DNA of 64,000 bases from Pontibacter silvestris (lineage in GTDB: Bacteria > Bacteroidota > Bacteroidia > Cytophagales > Hymenobacteraceae), in contig NZ_JAJJWI010000002.1 of assembly GCF_020907275.1 (NCBI RefSeq), positions 147,432-211,431 on the forward strand. Reading direction: 5' to 3'. This document shows positions 37,800-46,865 of the stretch, in pieces. Every line of letters begins with the position of its first letter. Positions within the stretch are counted from its first letter, which is position 1. A program made the translations under genes and the position numbers. Under the pieces are notes generated by a model, which worked only from the letters and a program-made list of their open reading frames with translations, did not search any database and had not been told where the DNA came from.

Positions 37800-38951
37800 A
37801 TGGTTGAAAAGCATATTAAGTCATTACTATATGACCATGACTGCGTTATCATTCCTGATTTTGGAGGATTGATCACCCGCTATGTATCAGCCAGGATACA
37901 TCCGGTGAAAAATGCGCTTATGCCGCCGTCCAAAAAGATAGCCTTCAATGAAAAGCTTACTTTGAACGATGGTCTGCTTATTAGCACCATTGCTTATAAA
38001 AACAGTCTTTCCAAAGAAGAAGCACAGCAGATAATCTTTGACTTTGTACGCCAGGCAAAACATAAGCTGAATGCAGGCAACCGCTTTGAGCTAAGTGGCA
38101 TTGGAGTTTTTAAGTACAATGCAGAGCAACGGCTTGAATTTGAATATGTGGAGAGCGATAATTTTCTCGAGGATAGCTTCGGCCTTCCTGAATTAGTGGC
38201 ACGTCCGCTACGAGTGGAAGACCCTGCAGTACTTCGTACACTTCTGAAAGAGCGTCATCAGCAATTGCCGGTAACTAGCAAGAAAACCTTCAAAGGTCGT
38301 TTAAAACGCTTCACAAGAGTGGCAGCAAGCCTTTCTATTGTAGGTTTAACAGCATCTGCTTTGTACTTTCTCTCGCTTCAGACAGATTATAACTTAAGCA
38401 GCCTAAACCCAATCTCTTTGTTTGGAGGCAATCATGCGGCAGCTAATAATTTTATTGCCAAACGCTACGCTTCAGATTACGTTCCCTTTACCTTAGATGA
38501 GCGCTTGGCAGCTTACGATAAAATTATGCCGGCAAATAATATTTATGACGCTGAAGCTGAACTTGAAGAAGAAAATTCTGCTTACGAATTACCCGTAAAT
38601 AATGAAACTTTAGGTTTAGAAGAGGTTGCTGAACCTGCAGTAAAAGAGGAAGTTAAGGTGTCTGAGGTGCCTGTTGAGGATGAAAAGACTAAAGAGCCTG
38701 TTTTGACAATTAAGGAGAAAACAGGACGTTCATACATCATAACAGGAGGTTATTCTACACTGGAAAATGCTGAACTTAGCCGTAAAGCTATTGCTAAAAA
38801 AGGCCATGAAGCTAAAGTTATTCTGCCAATGCATGGTAGCAAGCTTTTCAGGGTAGCTGTAGCAGACTTTGCTGATAATAATGAAGCTAAAGAAGAATTA
38901 GGCAACTATAAAAAATCATTCGGAGAAACAATTTGGGTACTTAACTATTAA
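37800..38951 (+). CDS. HU-CCDC81 / SPOR domain membrane protein
   Basis: 383 aa. Residues 1-120 look like the HU-CCDC81 fold of Bacteroidota (CVIIPDFGGLI, AFNEKLTLNDGLL, GNRFELSGIGVFKYN). A single membrane segment at about 173-193 follows a basic stretch, so the N-terminus should be cytoplasmic. An acidic linker leads to a C-terminal SPOR domain (about 310-383, SYIITGGYSTLENAELSRKA), which in other proteins binds denuded septal peptidoglycan. It could thus bridge cytoplasm and cell wall. It overlaps no neighbour and is 1 base from exbB. Confidence 0.85.
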   Translation: MVEKHIKSLLYDHDCVIIPDFGGLITRYVSARIHPVKNALMPPSKKIAFNEKLTLNDGLLISTIAYKNSLSKEEAQQIIFDFVRQAKHKLNAGNRFELSGIGVFKYNAEQRLEFEYVESDNFLEDSFGLPELVARPLRVEDPAVLRTLLKERHQQLPVTSKKTFKGRLKRFTRVAASLSIVGLTASALYFLSLQTDYNLSSLNPISLFGGNHAAANNFIAKRYASDYVPFTLDERLAAYDKIMPANNIYDAEAELEEENSAYELPVNNETLGLEEVAEPAVKEEVKVSEVPVEDEKTKEPVLTIKEKTGRSYIITGGYSTLENAELSRKAIAKKGHEAKVILPMHGSKLFRVAVADFADNNEAKEELGNYKKSFGETIWVLNY

Positions 38952-38952
38952 C

Positions 38953-39663
38953 ATGACATCTCTCTTATTACAAATTACCACTTCGGCTCCCGCCGATACT
39001 ACAGCAGCCTTAGCCGATGGTGCTGAAGCTTCTGCTGAAAATTCTGTTCACCTGATTGATTTGGCTCTGGCCGGTGGCTGGGCAATGATTCCCTTGGTTT
39101 TACTGTCGCTGGCAGCTGTTTACATTTTCTTAGAGCGTTATCTTACTCTTAAAAAAGCTGCTAAAAATCCTGAAGGCTTTAATGAGCGCATCAAGAGCAT
39201 GGTATTGGCTGGCGATATCAACGGAGCTAAAATGCTTTGTGCCCAAACTGATACTCCAGTTTCCAGAATGATTTCTAAAGGTATTTCCCGCATTGGTAAC
39301 CCTCTAAAAAACATCGAAACATCTATTGAGAATGTCGGTAAAATAGAGATCAGTAAACTTGAGAAAAATCTTTCTGCGCTGGCTACCATAGCGGGTGCGG
39401 CTCCAATGCTCGGTTTCCTTGGTACAGTAACTGGTATGATCGGTGCATTTATAGCTATTGCGCAGGCAGAAGGTTCTGTTAGCCCGAAGCTTCTTTCTAG
39501 CGGTATTTATGAAGCCATGGTAACTACAGCGACGGGCCTTATTATTGGTCTGCCAGCTTATATCGGCTATAACTATCTGGTGTCTAAAATTGACAGTATT
39601 GTTCATTCTATGGAATATTCTTCTATAGAGTTCCTTGATCTTTTACAAGAACCACAACTATAG
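38953..39663 (+). CDS. exbB: ExbB/TolQ/MotA-type proton channel
   Basis: 236 aa, three membrane segments (about 36-58, 140-160 and 185-210). The C-terminal two-helix block (TIAGAAPMLGFLGTVTGMIGAF and GIYEAMVTTATGLIIGLPAYIGYN) is the conserved channel core. With ExbD it uses the proton motive force to drive a TonB-like protein. It is 1 base after the SPOR gene and 2 bases before exbD. Whether it works with TonB receptors or in a Tol-like envelope role cannot be told from sequence. Confidence 0.95.
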   Translation: MTSLLLQITTSAPADTTAALADGAEASAENSVHLIDLALAGGWAMIPLVLLSLAAVYIFLERYLTLKKAAKNPEGFNERIKSMVLAGDINGAKMLCAQTDTPVSRMISKGISRIGNPLKNIETSIENVGKIEISKLEKNLSALATIAGAAPMLGFLGTVTGMIGAFIAIAQAEGSVSPKLLSSGIYEAMVTTATGLIIGLPAYIGYNYLVSKIDSIVHSMEYSSIEFLDLLQEPQL

Positions 39664-39665
39664 CG

Positions 39666-40061
39666 ATGAATCTCCGCTCAAGAAACAGGATAAATGCAGA
39701 ATTTAGCATGTCGTCTATGACCGACATTATCTTTCTGTTGCTTATCTTCTTCATGCTTACTTCAAATTTTGTAACTCCATCTGGCTTACCTGTTAGTTTA
39801 CCATCAAGTAAAGCTTCTAATATTGTAATGCAGAAAATAAGCATTACCATTACACCTGACTTAGAGTATTACTTGAATGACCAACCTGTTGCGCTTGAAT
39901 CTATTGAGCCACAGCTGGCAGAGCTTTTGCAGGGAACAGAAGAAGGAGTAGTAGTGTTGCACGTAGATAAAAGTGTACCTGTTGAGCACCTGGTAAAGGT
40001 GGCAGGTATCGCTACAAATCTAAATGCTAAAGTAACACTGGCTACTGTGCCAGCAGAATAA
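39666..40061 (+). CDS. exbD: ExbD/TolR biopolymer transport protein
   Basis: 131 aa. A short cytoplasmic N-terminus, one membrane helix with the essential Asp (SMTDIIFLLLIFFMLTSNF, Asp about 19) and a periplasmic ferredoxin-like domain (SITITPDLEYYLNDQPV, VVLHVDKSVPVEHLV). It is the proton-handling partner of ExbB and lies directly after it. Confidence 0.95.
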   Translation: MNLRSRNRINAEFSMSSMTDIIFLLLIFFMLTSNFVTPSGLPVSLPSSKASNIVMQKISITITPDLEYYLNDQPVALESIEPQLAELLQGTEEGVVVLHVDKSVPVEHLVKVAGIATNLNAKVTLATVPAE

Positions 40062-40070
40062 GTTTTCATT

Positions 40071-40994
40071 ATGGCTATAGCTCAATCACAACAGGAAGAG
40101 AAGAATAAGCGCATCGCGGCAGGCCTAAGCATAGGTTTGCATGTGCTTGTTTTGCTTTTTCTGCTATACATGCTAGCTTGGAAAGCACCTGGTCCACAGG
40201 CACCGGAAATGGGCATTGAGCTTAACTTTGGTATGGATGCAGTGGGCAGTGGTGATATACAGACTACAGCTAGTGCAAACGAGTCTAAAAACACACAGGA
40301 CAGTAAACCTGCTCCAACTGAACCAGAACCTGTTCAGCCTCCTGATCCGCAACCTGTAGCACAGCCTACACCTCCAGCTCAACCTGTAGAAACTCCTAAA
40401 GTAGTTACTACTACAGCTGAAGCACCGGTTTCTGTAAAAGAAGAAGTTAAGCCGCAGCCTAAACCGACACCTACCCCCAAAGAGGAAGTGAAGAAGCCGC
40501 AACCTAAAGCGCAGCCTAAAGAAGAGGTAGTTAAGAAAGAACTGGAAAAGCCTCGTTCCCTTTACCCAGGCAAACCAACCGAGAGCACCGGGAACGGTAA
40601 AGCCGGTTCGTCTGATGATGCTACTGGTAACAATAACGGTGACGATACAGGCAAAGTAGGAGACAAAGGCTCACCTGACGGAAAGCTGGACTCTAAAGCG
40701 CTTTACGGAAAATCAGGTGGAGGCAGCGAGGGGCTTAACTTGCCAGGTTGGCGCTATGATATTGAACCAAAAAGAGATCCGTACAATAACGAAACGGGTG
40801 TTGTAAAGTTTAACATTAAAATTGATGCAGATGGTAACATTGTATCTGTAACTCAGGTTGAAAGCAATGTGTCGCCTCAGGTTGCGGCATGGTACCGCAA
40901 TCAGTTACAAAAAACTACTTTTAGCCGGACAGGTTCTGGTTCGACTAATGTAGGAGCCAGTGGTACAGTTACTTTTGTTATCAGATCCCGCTAA
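40071..40994 (+). CDS. tonB: TonB/TolA-like energy transducer
   Basis: 307 aa. One N-terminal membrane helix (about 16-38, GLSIGLHVLVLLFLLYMLAW), a long Pro/Glu/Lys-rich periplasm-spanning linker (about 65-170, many KPQPK-type units), a Gly/Asp-rich spacer and a C-terminal TonB-like domain (GVVKFNIKIDADGNIVSVTQVE). It should carry force from ExbB/ExbD to an outer-membrane partner, possibly the barrel encoded two genes upstream of exbB. The C-terminus is between TonB and TolA types. Confidence 0.88.
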   Translation: MAIAQSQQEEKNKRIAAGLSIGLHVLVLLFLLYMLAWKAPGPQAPEMGIELNFGMDAVGSGDIQTTASANESKNTQDSKPAPTEPEPVQPPDPQPVAQPTPPAQPVETPKVVTTTAEAPVSVKEEVKPQPKPTPTPKEEVKKPQPKAQPKEEVVKKELEKPRSLYPGKPTESTGNGKAGSSDDATGNNNGDDTGKVGDKGSPDGKLDSKALYGKSGGGSEGLNLPGWRYDIEPKRDPYNNETGVVKFNIKIDADGNIVSVTQVESNVSPQVAAWYRNQLQKTTFSRTGSGSTNVGASGTVTFVIRSR

Positions 40995-41012
40995 AATAAC
41001 TTTTTATATTCC

Positions 41013-42305
41013 ATGACTTATCAAGAGTGCCTTGATTATCTTTACCAGCAATTGCCGATGTATCAACGCATCGGCAATGCTGCTTTTAAGAAGAGCCTGG
41101 ACAATATTATAGCCCTATGTGAGGAGCTTGGGCAACCACAGCATCAGTTTAAAACCATACATGTTGCGGGAACAAATGGAAAGGGCAGCAGCTCTCATAT
41201 GCTGGCTGCAGTACTACAGGAATCAGGTTACAAAACAGGACTTTATACGTCTCCCCATTTAAAATCTTTCACTGAACGGGTACGGATTAACGGGCAGGAA
41301 CTGCCTAAAAAGTACCTTGTTCAGTTTGTAGAGCAGTACCAGCAATTGTTTGAGCGCGTGAAGCCGTCTTTCTTTGAAATGACAGTAGCGCTTGCTTTTA
41401 AATATTTTGCAGATGAGAAAGTGGATATAGCTGTAATAGAAGTAGGGTTGGGAGGTAGGCTGGATTCTACTAATATCATCACTCCTGAAGTTTCTCTTAT
41501 CACCAATATTGGCTTAGATCATCAGGCTCTTCTCGGCGATGATATTACCACTATTGCTTCTGAAAAAGCAGGAATAATAAAAGCTGGAGTGCCTGTTGTA
41601 ATTTCGACGAAGCAGGAGGAAATCGAGGCTGTTTTTGAGATCAGAGCTGCTAAAGAGGGAGCACCTTTATATTTTGCTACTGATAACTTAAGAGTAGAGC
41701 TGATACATAGCGATATGCAGCAGCAGGTTTTTGATGTTTTTGAAGATGGTTTGATTTATCTCAAAGATCTTGAAATTGACCTTGCCGGCATCTATCAGCG
41801 GAACAATTTACCTGGTGTGCTGAAAGTGCTGGAGCTTTTACATCGCAATGGTATCTGTATTACCTGGGAAGCTTTACGTAAAGGTTTGGCTAATACTAAA
41901 AGTATAACAGGCTTAAAAGGGCGCTGGCAGGCACTTTCTGAGAAACCGTTAACTATTTGTGATACAGGTCATAATATTGATGGTATGAAACAAATTGTTT
42001 TGCAGTTAAAAGAGATGCATGCTAATCAGGTTCACTTTGTTTTTGGCGCTGTAAACGATAAAGATATAACAGGTATACTGGATTTACTGCCCCCTCATTA
42101 CCGGTATTACTTTTGCCAGGCTAATATTCCTCGTGCTTTGCCAGTAAAGGAGTTACTGGAGAAGGCACAATTGGTTGGGCTTAATGGCGATGCCTACGAA
42201 TCGGTAGCTATGGCCATTAACGCTGCTAAAGCTAGTGCGGCCCCCGATGAGGTTATTTTTATTGGAGGTAGTACCTTTGTAGTTGCAGAGATTGAAGAAC
42301 TTTAA
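41013..42305 (+). CDS. folC: Folylpolyglutamate synthase / dihydrofolate synthase
   Basis: 430 aa Mur-ligase-family enzyme that adds glutamate to folates with ATP. It has the P-loop HVAGTNGKGSSSHMLAAVLQ, the TSPHLKSFTERVRING folate-loop motif, EVGLGGRLDSTN, IGLDHQALLGDD and CDTGHNIDG. It is the seventh gene of the TPR/ExbBD operon by spacing (18 bases after tonB), and trmB follows 3 bases later. Linkage to the envelope genes is probably only transcriptional. Confidence 0.95.
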   Translation: MTYQECLDYLYQQLPMYQRIGNAAFKKSLDNIIALCEELGQPQHQFKTIHVAGTNGKGSSSHMLAAVLQESGYKTGLYTSPHLKSFTERVRINGQELPKKYLVQFVEQYQQLFERVKPSFFEMTVALAFKYFADEKVDIAVIEVGLGGRLDSTNIITPEVSLITNIGLDHQALLGDDITTIASEKAGIIKAGVPVVISTKQEEIEAVFEIRAAKEGAPLYFATDNLRVELIHSDMQQQVFDVFEDGLIYLKDLEIDLAGIYQRNNLPGVLKVLELLHRNGICITWEALRKGLANTKSITGLKGRWQALSEKPLTICDTGHNIDGMKQIVLQLKEMHANQVHFVFGAVNDKDITGILDLLPPHYRYYFCQANIPRALPVKELLEKAQLVGLNGDAYESVAMAINAAKASAAPDEVIFIGGSTFVVAEIEEL

Positions 42306-42308
42306 TAA

Positions 42309-42962
42309 ATGGGAAGATCAAAACTAGCTAAGTTTGCTGCTATAGCTGAAAGAGAAAATGTAGTACAGGAAGGTGACGAGCTTTATGGGAAGCTGTCTGG
42401 TAAGTGGCGTGATATATATTTTGAAAACAATAATCCGGTAATCTTAGAAATTGGCTGTGGACGGGGAGAGTATACCATTGGTATGGCCCGGCTGTTTCCT
42501 GATAAGAACTTTATTGGTGCCGATATAAAGGGTGCCCGTATCTGGAAAGGGAGTACGATGGCTGTTGAAGAGGAACTGGATAATGTTGCTTTCCTTCGCA
42601 CTTTTGTTGAAAGAATAGATGAAAATTTTGCTAACGGGGAAGTAGACGAAATTTGGGTTACTTTTCCTGATCCTCGTCCAAGGGACCGTGATATTAAACG
42701 TAGGCTTACTTCACCTCGTTTTTTAGATCTTTACAAGCAAATACTAAAGCCAGATGGCATAGTGCACCTAAAGACTGATAACCTGGAGTTGTATAGATAT
42801 ACCTTAGAAGTATTGCAGGAACGCCCGGTAAATAACCTTCTTCATACGGAAGATCTTTATAATTCTAACTTGCAGGAGTACACCATGGGCATTTATACGA
42901 CCTATGAAAAACGCTATCTGGAAGAAGGAATTCCAATAAAATACCTTCGGTTTCAGGTATAA
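42309..42962 (+). CDS. trmB: tRNA (guanine-46-N7)-methyltransferase
   Basis: 217 aa SAM-dependent enzyme that methylates G46 in the tRNA variable loop. ILEIGCGRGEYTIGMA is the SAM motif, then NFIGADIKGARIWKG, the VDEIWVTFPDPRP motif and RLTSPRFLDLYKQILKPDG, all characteristic of TrmB. It is the last gene of the operon, with a strong terminator after it. Confidence 0.96.
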   Translation: MGRSKLAKFAAIAERENVVQEGDELYGKLSGKWRDIYFENNNPVILEIGCGRGEYTIGMARLFPDKNFIGADIKGARIWKGSTMAVEEELDNVAFLRTFVERIDENFANGEVDEIWVTFPDPRPRDRDIKRRLTSPRFLDLYKQILKPDGIVHLKTDNLELYRYTLEVLQERPVNNLLHTEDLYNSNLQEYTMGIYTTYEKRYLEEGIPIKYLRFQV

Positions 42963-42972
42963 GCAATAGAGT

Positions 42973-43042
42973 AATCAGTAAAAACACAAAGCCCAGTCTA
43001 TTATATGATTCAAACAGACCGGGCTTTGTGTTTTTACTGATT
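42973..43042. terminator. Bidirectional terminator after trmB
   Basis: Perfect 22-bp stem (42973-42994 and 43021-43042, core ACACAAAGCCC / GGGCTTTGTGT) plus an inner GTCT/AGAC stem. It ends 5 bases before the stop codon of the convergent esterase gene, so it serves both. Confidence 0.9.
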
Positions 43043-43047
43043 GTTAT

Positions 43048-44001
43048 CTATTTCTGAGAAGTAAATGTTTCTGGTACAAAATCATTACTGCTTAACCAGT
43101 TCAGACATCTTTCAAACCAAATATCTTTTGTTGTGTTGTTGATCAGCCCAAAACCATGGCCGCCATTCTGGTACAAATGCATTTCTGCTGGTACGTTGTT
43201 ACGTAACAGTGCCTGGTAAAAAACAATACTATTTTCTGATTTCACACCATTATCGTCAGAGGCGTGCACCAGAAATGTTGGTGGTGTTTGCAGTGTTACC
43301 TGATACTCATTCGAATATTTCTTTATTTTCTCTGGTGAGGCATCTTTACCTAAAAGATTTACAAATGAACCTTGATGCGCTATGTCTGCATTGCCGCTGA
43401 TAACCGGGTATATGAGCAGCATAAAATCAGGGCGAAGGTTTGTGTTTTTAGTATTTTCAATGTATGACTGCTGGAAATGCGTACCTGCTGTAGAAGCTAC
43501 GTGCCCACCAGCTGAAAAACCCATGATGCCCACTTTAGCAGGATCAATATTCCATTCATTAGCCCTTTCCCGAACCAGTAGTAGTGCCTGCTGTGCATCC
43601 TGTAGCGGAGCAATTTCAGGCTTGGTTGAGGTTTTGACATTAGGCAGGCGGTATTTAAGCACAAAAGCTGCTATCCCTTGTTCATTAAATTTTTTAGCAA
43701 CATCGTAGCCTTCATGTGAAGCCGCTACAATAGCATAGCCGCCGCCAGGGCAAATGATAACTGCAGTACCATTTGCTTTATCTTTAGGCGGTAAATATAC
43801 TGTTAAAGTCGGTTTACGAATGTTGCTGATACGTTCTTTTCCACCTTGCACAGTAGTAACTTCTTCGTCAGGGCCTGGAATTTCATTCGGTATATCATTA
43901 GTGTACAGAGGAATTTCCATTTTGCTTTTTTGACTATAAGCTTTTGTAAAGCACAAAAGTGATAAAGAACACATAAGGAGGATAATCCTGCTTTTTTTCA
44001 T
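43048..44001 (-). CDS. Secreted alpha/beta hydrolase (esterase, acetyl-xylan-esterase-like)
   Basis: 317 aa. Signal peptide (IILLMCSLSLLCFTKAYSQ), then a BD-FAE/dienelactone-hydrolase-like fold: CPGGGYAIVAASHEG (oxyanion region), the nucleophile Ser163 in GFSAGG, Asp in HASDDNGV (about 251) and His in GGHGFG (about 285). Similar exported enzymes deacetylate plant polysaccharides. It has no carbohydrate-active neighbours, so the substrate is open. Confidence 0.85.
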   Translation of the reverse strand: MKKSRIILLMCSLSLLCFTKAYSQKSKMEIPLYTNDIPNEIPGPDEEVTTVQGGKERISNIRKPTLTVYLPPKDKANGTAVIICPGGGYAIVAASHEGYDVAKKFNEQGIAAFVLKYRLPNVKTSTKPEIAPLQDAQQALLLVRERANEWNIDPAKVGIMGFSAGGHVASTAGTHFQQSYIENTKNTNLRPDFMLLIYPVISGNADIAHQGSFVNLLGKDASPEKIKKYSNEYQVTLQTPPTFLVHASDDNGVKSENSIVFYQALLRNNVPAEMHLYQNGGHGFGLINNTTKDIWFERCLNWLSSNDFVPETFTSQK

Positions 44002-44159
44002 AGGATCAAAGTTTAATTTGGAACAAAATCAACCAGCACCAGGCTTTCTTCATCTCATTAATCCTTCTCCATTCCCAGCTTGCCAGAGGTTAATACACTG
44101 ATATAAAGCTATACAAGTTAATGATTTTATGATATGATAACTTTTTCTAGTGAATTTTT

Positions 44160-44780
44160 CTATTCCTCGATCTCATCAAAAATATCCTGTAGTTCATCAA
44201 AATCTTTAAGCCCCGGCTTTATTTCATGCCCACCTTGTAAACCTATACCTTCTGGTTTTATAGTATTCAGTATTGTATTTACATTATCTTTATTCAACCC
44301 AAACCCAATGTATATCGGATACTTCTTGGCAATGTTTTTTAGAAATTTAGTGTTTGTGTTATCAATCGTTTCAAAATCAGAAGAAAATATGATAAAGTAA
44401 CTTACAACAGAACTATAAAGCTCCATCATTTCCAGTAACTCGCTTTCTACTGTGTCTTTATTTATGAAGACTTTCTGGATAACAGGGCGGTTGATTTCCT
44501 CAATTTCATCTATCAGGTACGGGGTGTTCAGCTGAATATAGTCTAAACCAAACTCATCCGCCATTTCATTGATTACTTCCGGCTTTGCACGTTCAAATTC
44601 TCCTGCTAATTTAACACCAGAAACCCAACCTATAATTTCTTTAACAGTTTCTGCCTGTACACGTTCTGTATCGTCTAATTTCAAGTTGAAGCCGATAATG
44701 TCTACGCCCATGCCAGCACAGTAGCGTGCATCACTTAGGTTGTTAATGCCATTAACTATTACAGAGGTACGAAAGCTCAT
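44160..44780 (-). CDS. TrpF-like TIM-barrel protein, catalytic residues missing
   Basis: 206 aa related to phosphoribosylanthranilate isomerase: NLSDARYCAGMGVDIIGFNLK at the N-terminus and a phosphate-loop end GIGLQGGHEIKPGLKDFDEL that parallels [18 protein letters not shown] of the true TrpF (62559-63188). The catalytic Cys of TrpF (VCG) is Asn10 here (VNG), and the general-acid Asp (FLFDTRG) is Ser (IIFSSD). It is therefore unlikely to isomerise PRA and may bind a related sugar phosphate or serve another role. It has no operon partner. Confidence 0.75.
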   Translation of the reverse strand: MSFRTSVIVNGINNLSDARYCAGMGVDIIGFNLKLDDTERVQAETVKEIIGWVSGVKLAGEFERAKPEVINEMADEFGLDYIQLNTPYLIDEIEEINRPVIQKVFINKDTVESELLEMMELYSSVVSYFIIFSSDFETIDNTNTKFLKNIAKKYPIYIGFGLNKDNVNTILNTIKPEGIGLQGGHEIKPGLKDFDELQDIFDEIEE

Positions 44781-44968
44781 AAAATATTATTCTTTATAGT
44801 TAAATAAGATGTTTTACTTTGTTTTGGGTCAAAATAAGCTTCATTTTGGGTGGAAAGCCACCTTTTTCAGATATTTTTTCTGAACTTTTATAGATGGTTC
44901 TAAACTTTGTCGAAAACCAGTAATGCAATATTTGGACTGCTGAATCTTTATTGCTGCCCTGTTGTTGC

Positions 44969-44976
44969 TATATTTG
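44969..44976 (+). promoter_or_regulatory. -7 element of the mnmA operon
   Basis: TATATTTG, an exact TAnnTTTG match, 40 bases before mnmA. The nearest TTG upstream (44951) is at a short 15-base spacing. Confidence 0.45.
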
Positions 44977-45016
44977 TAAAAAATTATAACACGAACTTTT
45001 ATTTCTTTTTACATAG

Positions 45017-46144
45017 ATGAGTAAATTAGGAAGGGTACTGGTAGCCATGAGCGGTGGTATAGACAGCTCAGTAGCTGCTGTTATGCTGCATGAGCAAGGC
45101 TATGAAGTTATCGGTATGACCATGAAAACATGGGATTATGCCTCCAGTGGTGCCAGTAAAAAAGAAACTGGCTGCTGTAGCCTTGACTCTATTAACGATG
45201 CCCGTGATATTGCTGTTAAACTAGGTTTTCCGCATTATATTATTGATATCCGTAACGAGTTTGGGGATTTTGTCATTAATCATTTTACTGATGAATACCT
45301 GGCTGGGCGTACGCCAAACCCATGTGTACTTTGTAATACGCACATTAAGTGGGATGCACTGCTGCGTCGTGCTGACCAGTTAGGTTGTGACTTTATTGCC
45401 ACAGGGCATTATGCTAATGTGCGGGAAGAGAATGGCCGTTATGTCATATCGAAAGGTTTAGATGAGCATAAAGATCAATCGTATGCTTTGTGGGGCATTT
45501 CGCAGGAGAGCCTTAGCCGTACGATATTCCCACTGGGAGGCCTGCGAAAAGCTGAAATTCGCCAGATGGCTCTGGATCGTGGGTTTACTGCTCTTGTTAA
45601 CAAGCCAGAATCTTATGAGATTTGCTTTATCCCGGATAATGACTACAGAGGCTTCTTAAAGCGCCGTGTAGATGGTCTTGCAGAACAGGTAGCTGGTGGA
45701 GAGTTTGTCTTGGAAAACGGCACAGTTGTAGGGAAACATGAAGGATACCCTTTCTATACTGTAGGTCAGCGTAAAGGCTTAGGTGTTGCACTGGGTTTTC
45801 CCGCGTATGTTACCCGTATCGAAAAAGACCATAACAGGGTAGTGTTGGGTAACTATGAAGATTTGGCTAAAAATGCCATGACCGTAGGCAAACTGAGCAT
45901 GGGCAAATATCCGGACCTGGTAGATAAACCTATAGCAACAGTTACAAAAGTCCGCTATAATGACCCAGGTACAGAGGCAATTATAGAACAGGAGGGTGAC
46001 AAAATGAAAGTCCACTTTCTGCATGGCGTACATGCTATTGCTCCGGGGCAAGCAGCTGTTTTTTATGAAGGGAACGATGTTGTAGGCGGTGGCTGGATTG
46101 AAACCAACTATAATTCTGACTATGCTTTAAGTATTCTTCAATAA
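45017..46144 (+). CDS. mnmA: tRNA 2-thiouridylase MnmA
   Basis: 375 aa. ATP-pyrophosphatase that thiolates U34 of Lys, Glu and Gln tRNAs. PP-loop AMSGGIDSSVAAVML, the two catalytic Cys in NPCVLCNTHIKW and ESYEICFIPD, and TVGQRKGLGVALG are present. The stop codon is followed immediately by the ATG of a lipoprotein gene, suggesting one transcript. Confidence 0.96.
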   Translation: MSKLGRVLVAMSGGIDSSVAAVMLHEQGYEVIGMTMKTWDYASSGASKKETGCCSLDSINDARDIAVKLGFPHYIIDIRNEFGDFVINHFTDEYLAGRTPNPCVLCNTHIKWDALLRRADQLGCDFIATGHYANVREENGRYVISKGLDEHKDQSYALWGISQESLSRTIFPLGGLRKAEIRQMALDRGFTALVNKPESYEICFIPDNDYRGFLKRRVDGLAEQVAGGEFVLENGTVVGKHEGYPFYTVGQRKGLGVALGFPAYVTRIEKDHNRVVLGNYEDLAKNAMTVGKLSMGKYPDLVDKPIATVTKVRYNDPGTEAIIEQEGDKMKVHFLHGVHAIAPGQAAVFYEGNDVVGGGWIETNYNSDYALSILQ

Positions 46145-46861
46145 ATGAAAAAGGCACTGTTGCTGCTAGCTTTTGTAGCTGCAGTTTTTGAAGGATGTAC
46201 GGAAAGTTCCATAGAACCGGACCCGCAGTTTTTTGGCTATGAATATTATCCGATTGCTGTTGGGGACTATAAAATCTATGAGGTAACGGATACGAAGTAC
46301 CAGAATAATGTTGGTGTTACTGAGCACTTCCAATTGCGGGAGCGTGTGGATACATCTTTCCTGGATCAGACAAACACACTCAGCTATAAAATTATTCGTT
46401 CCATCCGGCAGGATGCTAACAGCAACTGGCTTGATGATTCTGTGATGGTGGTGACAAAGTCTGACAACAGCCTTATCCTTATGAAGGATAATCGAAAGCG
46501 AATTAAATTAATATTTCCGGTAGAGAACGGCAAGCAGTGGAATGCAGATGCTTTCAACGCCAATGAGGCAGAAAGCAAAGATGAGTTTTATTATTCTGAC
46601 GTAGCTCAGCCATTCACTGTTAATGATCAGCCCTATGATACAACTGTTACTGTTGTACAGGGTATTCCAGCAAATAATATTGTAAAACTGGACGATAAGA
46701 AAGAGGTATACGCAAAAAATATTGGAATGGTGTACCGTCTTTTTAAAAGGCTTTCTTATTGTAACCAAACAGAATCCAGCGAATGTGATTTAGGCTCAGG
46801 CTATATTATTGATGGACATGAACGGCAGGAAGTTTTAATTTCATATGGTAATTTAAGGTAA
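46145..46861 (+). CDS. Lipoprotein of unknown function
   Basis: 238 aa with a lipoprotein signal (KKALLLLAFVAAVFEGC, lipidated Cys18), then SSIEPDPQFFGYEYYPIAVGDYKIYEV, a start common among Bacteroidota surface lipoproteins of unknown role. The rest looks beta-rich with four further Cys. The ATG touches the mnmA stop, and the S8 peptidase gene begins 4 bases after its end, so the three are probably co-transcribed. Confidence 0.75.
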   Translation: MKKALLLLAFVAAVFEGCTESSIEPDPQFFGYEYYPIAVGDYKIYEVTDTKYQNNVGVTEHFQLRERVDTSFLDQTNTLSYKIIRSIRQDANSNWLDDSVMVVTKSDNSLILMKDNRKRIKLIFPVENGKQWNADAFNANEAESKDEFYYSDVAQPFTVNDQPYDTTVTVVQGIPANNIVKLDDKKEVYAKNIGMVYRLFKRLSYCNQTESSECDLGSGYIIDGHERQEVLISYGNLR

Positions 46862-46865
46862 GAAT

